The translations under genes and the position numbers were made by a program. Below are positions 1 to 12,620 of a stretch of DNA of 64,000 nt, piece by piece. Numbering within the stretch: the stretch's first letter is position 1; each line of letters begins with the position of its first letter. Under the pieces are notes generated by a model, which was not told where the DNA came from, made no database searches, and saw nothing but the letters and a program-made list of their open reading frames with translations. This DNA is from Lithospermum erythrorhizon (lineage: Eukaryota; Streptophyta; Magnoliopsida; Boraginales; Boraginaceae). The stretch spans positions 1,674,001 through 1,738,000 of the forward strand of contig JADFUC010001453.1 of NCBI GenBank assembly GCA_019722365.1. The letters are read 5' to 3'.

Positions 1-3000
1 TGCCACTTGATTGTAAGAGACAATCTCCTACTGATTTATTAAACTGAAATCATATGACAATAGATCTCATTCTTGTAGTATTCTTGTAGTATCTCTTTCA
101 TACCAATAGCTTTCATCTTCTTAAATACATACAACTTTGTATTTGCGTATAAAATCAAACCTCAATCCTCCAATTAAATTATATCTTGAAAAAGCTGAAT
201 TGATTGATCGAATTGAAGTCAACTTAAAGACATAAAATGATCGTTGATTCTTGAGGTTGGTAAGAAAGACAAGCAATTGCAAATATTCTTGAATCTTAGC
301 TTGAATAGTAAAGTATTCCTTCACGTTACTGCTTCCAATTCAAACTAATGGGTATTTTTTCATCTTTTCAAGGGAATCTTTATCGAGATATTTTAACTAT
401 ACTATGATAAGTTACATGAACGTGATGTTTAGAAAAACATTTTGGCTTATTGGTCGATAGGCTCATGCTCTATCAAGCACTTTTCTAAGCGATTCCCGAA
501 TCCTTGTCTCATCTCTGCCTTGCTCACTCAGATTTTTCTTCTGTCTGACACCCTCCGAACTATCGCTTTTATTCCTGTGGCGACACCCCTTTAATCTAAT
601 TTCTCACCTTAAACAAGTTAAAATGCATTTATTTTACCCTAACACTACACAACAAAAATAGGGCACATTTTAAAATATTTTACATAATTAGAATAAAACC
701 ATTTTCTTTAACATATTTCACACCCGCCTCCTACCCCTCCCTAAAACTTTCACCAACATCCCTCCCTCCCCCTTCCTTCCCTCAGAAATTACCACCCCCA
801 CCCCCCAAATCTAAACTAAGATGCAAGAGTAAGAGCTGCCAGTCAATAAATAAACTATGCAGACGTTGTTAATAAACAGAATTATCTGAATGAAATATTT
901 AAACGCTGACCCTTATACTTTAAATTCCCTATACTAATAAGTAATTTGTTGTAAAAGCACAGTGTCAGCTTATTTTAATATAGGCAATATAGCTTATTTA
1001 ACGCTTTGTCTCTCGCTAAGATAAACGTATATTAAAATGGGCCATTTTATCGTTTGTCGTAGGGGATAATATAGTCATTTTACTACGTGATTTTGAAATG
1101 AAAAATTGTGCCTCTGCAGCCAGCCTGCATGTTTAAATTACAAGGCTAAATCTACACAAGCATTTAACGATGTAATGGAGCATTAGTGGCTCATCTAACA
1201 ATAAAGTTCAAACATTTTTAATTCTTCTATGATATTTCCAAGTGATGTAGATCTCGGTATGCTTGAATATAGCTTTCAAGATGAAAAATGATTTTTAATA
1301 AACAAGGTAAAATTTTTATTTATTAAATGAAAATAATTGTAATTAAAGCTTTGTTTCAAAAAATAATAACGTCTATTGAATATTCATTTTTTACCCTTCA
1401 GATCATTTTTATTGATACTTTCAAACCAAACTAGTTATAAATTGATTGTTATTCTTTATTTTAATAAATATAAATTGATGTTATAAGATTACTTAATTAT
1501 AAAATATTATTTTAATTTTATGATATGATTTTAAAAGTAGTGATATTTAATTAGGAGATAGTGAGATGCATGTTAAAAGGAAGTGGCTCCAATGAGGCCG
1601 GAAGATTCCACATTTTCGTCTTGCTGATGTATCCTAATTAGAATCTTAATAATTCAATAAGAATCTGATTTGATGCGTTGTTAGCGGATCTTTTTTTGGT
1701 GAACCAGAAATGAAGACAGCGTTGCAATATAAAAAATACGTGAAAAGTTACAGTTCATTAAATTTTTTATTCATTAATTATTAATTAATGATTAAAGATA
1801 CAAATTATATTAATTTATGATATATTTTCTTTTTCTTTTTCTTTTGGCACATTTTAGATATAGGTACCATTTTTTAAAAATATAAATTATATAAGCTTTT
1901 TTTTTTAATAACTTTAAGAATTTTGTGATCAAATTATTCAACGACTTTCGGTGACATATTCTAATTAAGTCGCACATAATAATTTTAGTATACTTTTTTT
2001 GAATTTTTTTTAATTGTACCATCTTAGAATTATACATTTTAATGACATATATCATTTTTATATTAAAATTGGATATATATAAAAATTAATAAATATTAAT
2101 GAACCTTATCATTAATTAACAATATCTGTTCTAATAAAATACACACGGCGAAGTGGAAGTGATATTTGACCAACTACTTGTGAATTGTGGTTGCCCCATA
2201 CTTACTTGTCCCTTTACTATATTTTAAGTTTACATTTTTTACTCCTTATATATCCAAAATGATTATCAATTTTAATTTTTATGATTAGTATTAATAAGTT
2301 TTGTTATTTTAATTGATAGACATATCTTTGATTCAAATCAAAATTCTCATGTTAATAGAATAATACTAGTAAAGTACACAACAAAAAAATGTAACATTAT
2401 AGTGCAACGCTTAACTTCTAATAAAAATATCATGTATTTCAAGTCGCCAAATATTACTTGAGAATTGAATCTTATTAAAGTAAAGAAAAAAACATATATA
2501 AATACTAGATCGGATTTATTTTAATCAAACATTATACATTATTCCCTCCATTTCAAATTAATTAACGGTTTGAAATTTCGTGTCAAGGTTTTGACCACAA
2601 ATTACTTTTTATTCACTAATTAAAAAAATATAAAATTAATATCATTGGATTTGTTTTTAAATTTTCTTTCATAATATTATTTTTCAGAATTTTCATAATA
2701 TATATAAAAATTAATTGGATGACAAAGTTTCAAGTGTTACGAAAAATGTAAAAAATCAATTAATTGAAACGGGTTAATAGTAAACAAGAAAAATTAAATT
2801 CAAAAATTAAAATATCAATCATCAAACTCTAATACTTACCATTTATTTCCAAATGTTAAATAGAATGAAGCCCGGCGGACTATTATAGAGGTTTTGAATC
2901 GGCCCATGTCATCTCTAGACCATTTAGCGGGCTTCGATGATTAAACCTTCCGGTGTCAAAGTTATACATTAATTCAACATTTAACTCCATATAAGTTAAT

Positions 3001-5395
3001 TGAGTAACCTTATGGAAATGTCTATTACTAGTGACCAAGGACATAAATGAGTTGGCAAATGGTAAAGTGATAGGGAAGAATAATTCTGACAATACAAATT
3101 CAAATCCTTTAGATAGCTTACGAACGCTGAAAACATCGAGGGCTTCCATTGTTTATTATTAAATTACACGAATATTCGCTCACGACGCCTCTCGATATAC
3201 AACCCGGCGATTGCTGCCAACACACGCTATTGGGAGTTCCTTGTCCCTTACCAAAAGAGGGTTATATATAGTTTCATAGTAACAATTTTTAACTCCATTC
3301 CCACTTTATATATAGATAGATATATAAGTACTGGCCTCCACGAAGCCACATCTCGCCTGACATCTAAGTTGCCCTCATACAAGGTCTCAAGCAGACGGTA
3401 CATGTTCGACTTTCTAAGAAGAAGAAGTAATCATTGGTTGAATCCAAGTGATCGTGCCTCAAAGTTGCTACTTGGTTACCCGACTATGTCAAGCAGATGC
3501 GACTACTTTATTAATGTCTGAGACATCTCTGGCTAACCTCCCAACATTTAAGGATGACTAACTCACATGTGCGCCCACGCTGAAATAGATCAACGAGATA
3601 TATAAGTATCGCATCTTTTTTCAAAAACCTAACATTCAAATTTCAACCCTCCACAACTATCCTACAAATACTTAAATAATTGGACATATAAATAAATATT
3701 ACTCCGTATCAATATCTCACATTCTTTAGTTGATATTTATATTTTAAGAAGCGAAAATTAACAAACGTAACTTTGTAATATTATGATAAATTTATAAAAT
3801 AATTTTAAGTATTAAATATATTTTAAAAATAAATTCAATAATATTAATTATATATTTATTACAAAAACCACAATTAAAAAGAATTGAAGCAGGTATAGAT
3901 GAAAAGTACTCATAAAAAATAAAAATGGAATCATAAACCCAAATTTTATTACCGAGATTCCACTATTTCGAGGTAAATAAATCCCACATAATTCATAATT
4001 TATTTATGTTGTTTTTCAATTATGATTAATCATTAATATTGTATACTATAATTTCGAGAAATTCGTTCAATTTTGACTCCACTCGGATTTGTTGAAGCTC
4101 TGAATATTCAACTTTGCTATGGTACGGAACCCTTTTCACGTTTTTGAATTTATTGCTGTATATGTTAATTATGTTATTTTTTAATGGAAATATTGTTTGT
4201 ATAAGATGTGTTATTTGAAGTGATGGTTACAGTTTTATGTGTTAGCTATGGTTTGTTGATAATTTCGAGTTTTTTTAATTAACTCCATTGTCTAGTTCGA
4301 TTTTTAATTGTCAAATTAACAAAATCTGGGGCTTTAGTTGACTCACATAACTTTGATTTAAATCAAAATAATCAGTTTAGATTAAACTATGTTTTAAGTA
4401 TTATCTTTTTATTTAGTTTCACCCTATATTATTCGGCCTCCGTCCCTAACAGATCGTTCCTAAAAGATCGTCCAATTTGATGCTTCACATTATTCGCTTA
4501 TAGTATAATAGGTTATTAGGTAACAACATACCTACGCTTCTTATCTTTTGTGAATTAGTGTTTAGTGTTGGCACTTTATTGTCTGGTCAATTTGGAACAG
4601 CGTCCCTTCGTACTATCTGACCCCCTTAGCCCGCTTAGGCGGGAGTCTCTCAGAGACGTTGGGGCATGTTGATGTTGATGTAGAATAGGTTATTAGGTCC
4701 GTCATCTTGTTATGTTTGGTGATTCATGTTGCATTGCGATTTTGCTTAGCGTTTTCATTCTTAGCTGGGTTCTTGAACATTGGAAGCCGATCTAAAGTTT
4801 TCTGCCTTAAGGAAATGTGTAACTTAGTGATTGGTGGAGAAAAGAGTGATTACTAGATATAGCTGAGTAGAAGAAACAAAGCACTGTCTTAAGAATGATC
4901 AGATCCTAACATGGATTATTGCAGATGAGGTCACTTCCCCCACGAGTGATTTGAATCCATGAACTGTCTAATTTTGTTACTGTACTATATTCAGTAAAAA
5001 AAGTGCAGTATATCTTTTCAGATCTTATGCTAATTTTTATCGTCATTTTGACTAAATGACATTGATATTTTATACCTGGAAATGGGAATGTGTTGCGTAA
5101 TAAGTTCCTGATAGGATGTAGGGGGAAATTACATGACTGGTTCCAGAGGTTACATGTCCACGGCTTACTCAATCTTTGGTGCATGTCAAATAACCACTCG
5201 AGTTGCATATGCCCACATGCATTAGTTTGAATAATTTTATTACAGTGAATGAAACACATTAGTCCAAGTGCTGAGATTTTTTCATTTTATTAGTCAAGTG
5301 GTGTATCTTTTTCCCTCTCACCACATGCTTTTCATACTTCTATGATTTATTATTCAAATTCAATATTAAGCAAATTGGTGAATATTATCTTGAAG
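1..5395. other. AT-rich intergenic region
   Basis: No convincing gene. The stretch is AT-rich with short open frames that match no family I recognise. Positions 721-808 form a strongly pyrimidine-biased strip rich in CCCTCC and CCCACC. Positions 2540-2779 hold a MITE, listed separately. Positions 2880-3600 are less AT-rich and include an antisense open frame of 88 codons (2883-3149) without recognisable motifs; this may be old transposon debris. The missing 5' exon(s) and promoter of the downstream SET-domain gene should lie at about 4.0-5.4 kb, but I could not fix them. Confidence 0.6.
2540..2779. mobile_element. Stowaway-like MITE
   Basis: About 240 bp. The left end reads TA then TTCCCTCCATTTCAAATTAA. 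The right end, reverse complemented, reads TATTAACCCGTTTCAATTAA. These are imperfect terminal inverted repeats flanked by TA, as in Stowaway (Tc1/mariner-type) elements. The interior is AT-rich and non-coding. Confidence 0.5.
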
Positions 5396-8300
5396 GATGA
5401 ATTGCCAGAAGGAGTGCCTCCATATATACAGATCAATCAGAATGAATTTTGTTGCCTTAAGTAAGTTTACTTTCTGTTTAATGTTCTCCTATGCATTAGT
5501 TACTCTTGTTCTCTCCATGGACAGAATAATTAGTTCAGGAATAATAATAATCATAATTAATTCAGAACTTTTGGCTTAACAAGTTCTTTATATTTGTTAT
5601 TCATTTAATTCACACCTTATAATTATACTTGAAACTAATAATTAATTTGATTTTGCAGGCAGAAAAAACTGAAAGAGGAGGACATCTCTATTTGTGAATG
5701 CAAGTTTGATGTAAATGATGCTGAAACTGCATGCGGCGAGAGGTGCTTAAATGTCCTAACCAACACGGAATGCACACCTGAGTACTGCCCATGTGGCAGT
5801 CATTGCAGAAATCAGGTTGAAATAAGGATACTGTTGGTTCTTCGTGGATGCATATTTTATGATGGTCTCTGTATGTAGCTTCATTTAGCAGCTGCTTTAG
5901 TCTAAACCTCTGCTCATTATCGCTTAGAAAAAGCAGTTTATGTCATATGCACTTTTAATTTACCCAAATCTCACAATCCCCTTGTTGGATTTTGAACAGT
6001 TAAAATTATCTCCATTTTCTTCAAATGTGTTGGTAATTAAGGAAAAAGGTCTGATGCCTCCAAAGAACCCTTTGCAGAATGTTTGGCAATAGAAATTTTT
6101 ACTCATTGTCCAACAGTAAAGGGCTAATGGACTCCTGGGCAGTTGATAATATGAGTCCTAAGTTTAAGATTTACTTGCTTTGATTGCCTCGATATGCTGA
6201 CATTCTTGAACCTGCTCTGTTACAGATATCAGAAATTCCAGAAATGTGAATATTTCAAGACAAAGTTGTTTAAAACTGATGGGCGTGGGTGGGGACTTCT
6301 AGCTGATGAAAATATAAAGGTAATTTTGTCTGGATCCTTTCACTTCTCATTGCTAATTCACCTACACTTCTTACCTATTGAGGAATAGAAGATAGTTCGC
6401 TTCTTCATCTCGTACACTGAAATATTCGATCCCCCTTTACCCCAAGTGGGAACCTCTTTAGAGGCATTGGGCTATGATGGTCTTCTTCTTGCTTACAAAT
6501 TGCTATAATAGATCAGTTGGGGAACTATTAACTTTTTCTGTTTTACTTATTTTCACTATCGACAGGCTGGTCAATATATCATTGAATATTGTGGAGAAGT
6601 TATATCATCTGAAGAAGAACTGAGATCTACACTTCATGAAACCAGATTTCACCAGTCCTGCAGTATAATCACATTTCTTTAAGTTCCATACTTCCATCAC
6701 ATAACTTTTATCTTGACTTTATGAAGGTGTAAAGGGTTCATATATAATTTCTTTGGATTCGAGTTATTTTGTTGATGCAACCAGAAAGGGTAGTCTAGCA
6801 AGATTTATAAACCATTCATGGTAAAGTTTCATAAATAGGAATCACGTGAATTTTATGATGAAATATCTGGAAGAGGCATTGTTTCTAACATATGAATCTT
6901 TATTTCTGTAAGTTATTTCCAGCCACAACTCAGAGACGAGGAAGTGGACTAGTTTTGAGACAGTTGGATATTGAAGTGTACAAGACATCTGTGTGGGTAC
7001 TGAATTGGTCTATGATTATAACTTTGAATGGTATGGTGGTGCTACCATCCGCTGTTTATGTGGTGCAGAAAACTGTTCCATTTTCCTTGGGGCAAAGTCT
7101 CAAGGTGAGAAATTTAGATAGATAGTCAGTCCTAAGTTTCTTTTCTTCAATATATTCATGAATCTTAAATAGAGGCCTCTCTAAATAGGTTTACAATTTA
7201 CCATTCTATATGAAAATGAACTAGGGAAATGTAGCATTGGTGATTGCTCACAGCACAAATTGAAGAAATTTGTTCCTCGTTCTTCTTTTTTCTTCGATAA
7301 GGTTTGATTGTCTATGATTTTGGACATGAGAAAGAAACTGTACGTATCATTGAAGATTTTATGTATAATTATGTATTGCCAAGGTCCAGATTGCTGGCCT
7401 CTTTAGCTTTCTTTCTGCAAAACTAAACTGTGACGTCTCTTCTTCAGAATGGCAAATCCTATTAAAAAAATTATTTAGCCCTTCAGACGACAGTTGGAAA
7501 TTTAGTGTAAATAATAGGCTTTGTCTGAGCTGTTAACTTAGACCATGTAATCTTGAGACTCTTGGACAGGAGATTTGTAATTTAGTTCTATAGGAAAATT
7601 TTATGAATGTCATTACTATGTCAGAGGAGACTACATGAATACATGCACCTAGCACTTGTAAATGAGAAGGATGCTTAAGTATTTGATTTTATGACATTTA
7701 TTGATGTCTTCCATTGAGTGAGATTGAAATAAATTTCCCCAGTGCTACCAAACTGATGATTATGTTCTTTTGTCATCCATTCATCCTATTGTGTTTAACT
7801 AAAGGTTACGAGTTATGACTGATATTGTCTCCTGACTTTCATTGTTTAGTCCAAATTTAATGACTTCATTTTTGCTATAGGATTATTACCATTTGTGGGA
7901 AGATGGCGATGAAAGGTACTATCCACATTTATGGTTTTAATGTTTGATCGTTAACTAACAGCAGCATGAACATTTATGGTTTTAATGTTTGATCGTTAAC
8001 TAACAGCAGCATGAACATCTTATTTGTTTTTGGATTTAATATGTGAGGTTATATATTCTTGATCGTGTCAGTGGGGCATAAATTGAAATTAAAGTTGATA
8101 AATCTTATTACACGCATTCTCCATTGCACATACAGTGTGTATATTTGAGCATGAAGACTTCATTTTTTTACCATTAAACAATAGGAAACTGCGGACGATC
8201 CTAGCTTAGGAAGTGAAGCTAGCTGGTAGCTGGAAGTACTGATTTTATGATTTAGCCCTTAGAACATGTGAAATATGTGATCAGTTTTTTGCTTCAGAGT

Positions 8301-9477
8301 ATAAATGGCCATGTGCTTTTGGGATCAAGAAAGCTGATTAATTTAACAAAATAACCTGCCTTATCATTGGCTAGTATGATATTATCTCGATTGTGTGTAG
8401 TTTTTGTTTTATGTTTAAGTAACCACTTTGGTTTAAGCATTTGTCAGGTACACAGTCGATGAAATTCCATTATATGACTCTGCTGAGGATGCACCATTCT
8501 CAGAGATCCTCAAAGCTGCTACTAGCTTTTCCATACCTGAATACTCTTCTGTTGGGGAACTTGGTTTCTCAGTTGCAATGGATGATGGAAAGGGGTCAGA
8601 ACATAATTTTGAAACTCATACTGTTACTGGAACAAGCTTTTCAGTCCCTATCGGAGGTGTATCAGACCAAACTGTGACTACTGAAGCGAGTGAAAAGATA
8701 TCATCATCTTTCACAAAAGATGCCCAAAAAGACTTCTCACATGTGAATTCAGCGATTTCAGATATTCCAAGTGTTAGCACCAGTCAGGATGCCAATGGTA
8801 CCGAGCCAGGTTTGAAGAAAAAGTCTCAAAATCAAGTTCTTAGGAAGAAGAGAAAACTTGCTAGCAAAAAACAACTTGATACAAAAGATGTTGCTGGATT
8901 GTTTGCATCGAGAGAAGCCCGAGAAGAAATTAGTGCATATGAGGTACAACCACGGCTTCCTTTTCTTTTTTGTCCTCTATTCCGTTTGGTGAAGGGAGCT
9001 GCTGTCATTAGACCTAGTATTGATGAACAATCTTTCTTTTGTTCCTTTCTCTCTTCATCTCGTCTCTTCCCCTTTTTCTTACTATTTCTTGAGATAATTT
9101 TGCTTCTTTCGTCCTGGCAAATTCATTTTCTTATTCATAAGGAACTAACGAATCGATGTAAATGTGATTATCCCAGTGTCTCTTCATTCATAGTTGTGAT
9201 ATATTTGCAGGAAATAAAGACAAAGGCCACATCTGAGCTTAAATCTTTGTATGATGAAATCCGACCTGCCATTGAAGAACATGAAAGAGACAACCAAGAT
9301 AGCGTACCTACCAGTGTAGCGGAGAAGTGGATAGGAGCGACTTGCTTAAAATTGAAAGCCGAATTTGATTTTCATTTCTCTGTTATCAAGAATGTCATGT
9401 GCCCTAGAGCAAGAAATGCTGAAGAGAAGCTATTTGTTCATGATAATCCGAATGAGCTCAAGTACTTGACTAACTAG
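5396..9477 (+). pseudogene. ASHH1: ASHH1/SDG26-like SET-domain histone lysine methyltransferase, SET core disrupted
   Basis: Recognised exons: 5396-5460, 5659-5815, 6233-6319, 6566-6662, 6727-6820, 6923-7104, 7881-7915, 8448-8943, 9211-9477 (stop 9475-9477). The first exon or exons are not found. Phases agree through exon 5. The exons encode a Cys-rich AWS domain (CECKFD, CGERCLN, CTPEYCPCG), then the SET domain ([34 protein letters not shown]), a post-SET CLCGAENC, and the ASHH1-specific C-terminus (YDEIRPAIEEHERD). Intact family members methylate H3K36 and H3K4 in chromatin and affect flowering. Exon 6 is broken: after ETRKWT a one-base insertion, a loss of about 7 bases and another shift are needed to reach VYDYNFEW. 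The catalytic NHSCxPNC motif reads NHSCHNS, one codon short and lacking the second Cys. Exon 6 (phase 1) also does not join exon 7 (phase 0). The C-terminal exons remain open, so decay is recent or the assembly is faulty here. Confidence 0.75.
7925..8014. repeat. 45-bp perfect tandem duplication in an intron
   Basis: Two adjacent copies with period 45, each beginning ACATTTATGGTTTTAATG, in the intron between 7915 and 8448 of the SET-domain gene. The copies look identical, so the duplication is recent. Confidence 0.9.
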
Positions 9478-10602
9478 ATTCTTTTGTTCTTCACTATCAT
9501 ATATTATCGCATCCCACAAAGATCGTCCACTTCGATTGCTATACTTCGAACTTCGATTATAAAAGATTAGTTTCAGACAGACATACTCTGATGGTAACTA
9601 TATCAATCGAAATACATTTCAAACTCTTTCCATCGATATATTTTTTATTAAATATTATATAACACAAATAAATATATTTAAAAGTTCTCAAAAGCCAAAT
9701 TTACAACTATAAAAAAATACTTTGACAATTTTTATGATGGAGGAAAGTGATTTTATTGACCGAAGATTATACACGTTTGAGTGATAAAAATATATGACAT
9801 TCTACTATGGCTGTCAAACTGATTTATTTTGGAAATTATTTTTTGCACCAAAATAAAATTCTTCTATATCAGAAAATTAAATGAATGTACGATAATATCC
9901 TTTTATATAAATGATTATAGTGAAGTTTTTTATTCATTATATTGTGATTTGAATTTATTTCTTGAAGATTTTTTCTCATAATTCTTATAACTTTTATGTA
10001 ATTTTATTTAATTTTTATAAATTGACCATCAAAATTGAAATTGAATAATATTTTAGAGATGAAGGGTGTATTTTACTATTAATTAAATTGAACTATTTAG
10101 TTTATAAAAGATGATGGCCAATTTGATTGCATTGGACGGAATCAACCAAACATCTGACAATCTTGCTATGATTGTTGACTATTGTTGATTCAACCAATCA
10201 TAGACTATTACAGCAATGAGAATGACTATTGTAGCAGTCTCCGATTTGAGGCTTTGGAAATTTGGAATCTAAATTGGTGTACTCTGGACTATTGTAAAGG
10301 TTCCGATTTGAGGCTTTGGAAATTTGGAATCTGTACTAGAGCTTGTTTTGATGTGAAAATTATTTTTTATTTTTATTATTTCTATTATTTTTTTTAGTTG
10401 ATGTTTTAGACATTTGAAAATGTAAAATTGATATTTATTATGTTAAACGATAATTATTTTCAAATATTTTTTTTGCTAGAACGTATTTAAGAGTACGATT
10501 CAACAAATAAACTTTTTTTATTGAACGTGTTTATTCATAACAGAATTCAATTCAAGAAATAGCAAATCTCACACAGAATTTGAGGTACAAAGAGTACAGT
10601 TA
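9478..10602. other. Intergenic spacer with a 62/63-bp partial duplication
   Basis: AT-rich spacer between the SET-domain gene and the first SDR gene. It contains two copies of a segment (10224-10270 and 10287-10332) that both start GACTATTGTA and share CCGATTTGAGGCTTTGGAAA. No gene seen. Confidence 0.6.
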
Positions 10603-12620
10603 TTAGAACTCACTAACATCATGTATGTCGAAAAATAACCCAGAGGGTGCACCTTTAGGCAACAATGCCAAATTCACTGAAGTTTCAGCACCTTCTTCGG
10701 GCGTAAAAAACCCAAGATTACTTGTGAAATCTGTTCTAACAAAGCCCGGATTGACAGCATTGATGATGATTTGTGGATACTTCTTGGCCATAATTCTTGT
10801 ATATGCATTGATGGCTGCTTTTGAGAGCTTGTAAGCTGAGAAATAAGTTGGCCAACCTTCCTTGCGATCTTTTAGATATGCATTTATCACTTCATCCACC
10901 TTTTCTTCTGTGAGTTCTTCAACATTGCTTAGCACACCAATTGCCCATTCATTTGATATATTCTGCAACACCAATGTAATGAATGTGTTATTGCTCGTGT
11001 TTTGATATCGTTACACAAGATGATTCATTGATGTTTAAGAGTTATTCTTAAATTTCAAACTTAAGAAGCTAATGAAAAAATATATTTTGGGGAGGGGGAG
11101 GGGCGGTGGTGGTGATTTTTGGTAATTTGTTTGCACATGAAATGTGATGAGATAAGATGAATCAAAATCCATAAAGTAGCACTTTGTAGTTTGTCTGTGT
11201 ACCTTAAACTGCCCCAAGATTGAGGAGATGTTGACAATTCTTGGAGTGTGAGAAAGCAAGAGGAGAGGAAGAAATGCTTCAGTCACTCTCTTTGTTCCAT
11301 AGTAATTTGTCTGCAGGCACTGCTCTGCCCATTCATTTGTGTCATTCTCACTTACTATAGCCTTGTCTACAGTTTCCTCTGGCTGCATAGATTGAATGAT
11401 GGATAAACTTGCATTCAATCATATGACTATTATTACTTGACATCTCTAATTTCCAAATGCAAATTAAACTTTTAAAATTTCTCCTAAGGTAGGTGTAACT
11501 AACAAGAATTTGATATTTGTGCTGTTCTAAAATACTCAAGAACCATAGGGCTAACCAATTAGTTTCAATAGATAGTAGATGGTTATGCCAAATGAGAGTT
11601 AAATTAATATACCTCAGATTTGGAAATTTCTGAAATATTGGCTACGACCAATTGTTTGTAAGAGACTGCATTGTCTACCATAACTCCAGGTATTCCAGCA
11701 TTGTTCATCTACAACAAATTCAACAAATTTTGATGTGAATAAGTATTTGTAAATCAAGAATGAAAAGAAAAACATGACACTTGTCACGATCACTAGTCAC
11801 TATCATATAAAATATCATATAAATTAAAATATATGTAACAGACGATCAAAAGTATGATTGAAGAAAAAAGTTGAAGTACCAAGATATCGAGTTTCCCAAA
11901 TTTGTGTTTGATGAAGTCCACTAAAGAGTCAACGCTGGATTGGTTGCACAGATCAAGTTGATGAAAAAGCAAGAGATGTTCAGAAATACCAGAAGCTTTT
12001 AGCTTCTCTATGGCTTGGGCTCCTCTTTCAACATCCCTTGCAGTTACCACTACTGTGATACCTTTAGCTGCCAATTGCTTGCATATCTCAAATCCTATTC
12101 CTTTGTTTGCCCCAGTAACAACAGCAACACTAACAAAAACATAAATAAAAATTCAAACAAATAAATATTATTTCTTCAAAGATTGATCAGACTTGGCAGT
12201 TGGGCCATGCATCTAAATTGGCTAACTTTCCCAAAGGTATAATAACATCAAAAGGGAGATATAAGATCGTATGCTAAGTTTTTAGCTTTTAGTGATACTT
12301 TATGTTACACTTACTTAAAGTTATGTTATTTGATCATTAGGAGAGTTTGGAACATTGTACGTATGAGCAAGCTAAGGGATCACCCAACAATGGACGAGCT
12401 CAAAGAGGCCGGAGAAATTAAATGTCATGTTTATAATAATATTTAAATTAATTTATAAAAATAAATACTCCGTAATACATTTGTCACAATTCTAAACCAA
12501 ATATGTAATAAACAATATCACGCACAAGTGTAATAGACGATTCAACGGAGAAGAATGTTTTATAAAAAAAGATTTGTACCTTCCCGTTATTGTAGAACTT
12601 GCAATTGATTTTCCTGCCAT
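10603..12620 (-). CDS. Short-chain dehydrogenase/reductase, neomenthol dehydrogenase/salutaridine reductase type (copy 1)
   Basis: Five exons on the minus strand: 12580-12620, 11880-12129, 11613-11708, 11203-11382, 10603-10962. Phases close and give 308 aa. Classical SDR fold with the NAD(P)H-binding TGANKGIG at residues 19-26, NNAG at 99-102, catalytic Ser in NISS near 182-183, and YKLSK (Tyr233, Lys237). PGFVRTDFT follows the active site, as in the family. Members reduce ketones of monoterpenes and alkaloids with NADPH in the cytosol; the exact substrate cannot be told. The start at 12620 gives MAGKSIASS; an in-frame upstream ATG at 12686 is less like the family. Exon 5 lacks a 6-codon segment (around GSYIVK) present in the neighbouring copy and usual in the family. 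The junction reads LDIL-MNNAG, where V usually precedes NNAG. Confidence 0.9.
11731..12150. repeat. Gene-conversion-like tract shared with 17931-18348
   Basis: About 420 bp covering the end of intron 2, all of exon 2 and the start of intron 1. It is nearly identical, intron sequence included, to the tract in the second SDR gene. I count only a few substitutions (for example GAGATG/GATATG and GATACC/GATCCC) and some small intronic indels. Similarity drops abruptly on both sides. Confidence 0.85.

Noticed and set aside
2883..3149. 88-codon minus-strand frame
   Set aside because: No recognisable domain; the surroundings look like degraded repeat DNA.
4906..5259. 117-codon minus-strand frame upstream of the SET-domain gene
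   Set aside because: No family resemblance and it overlaps the expected 5' part of the plus-strand gene.
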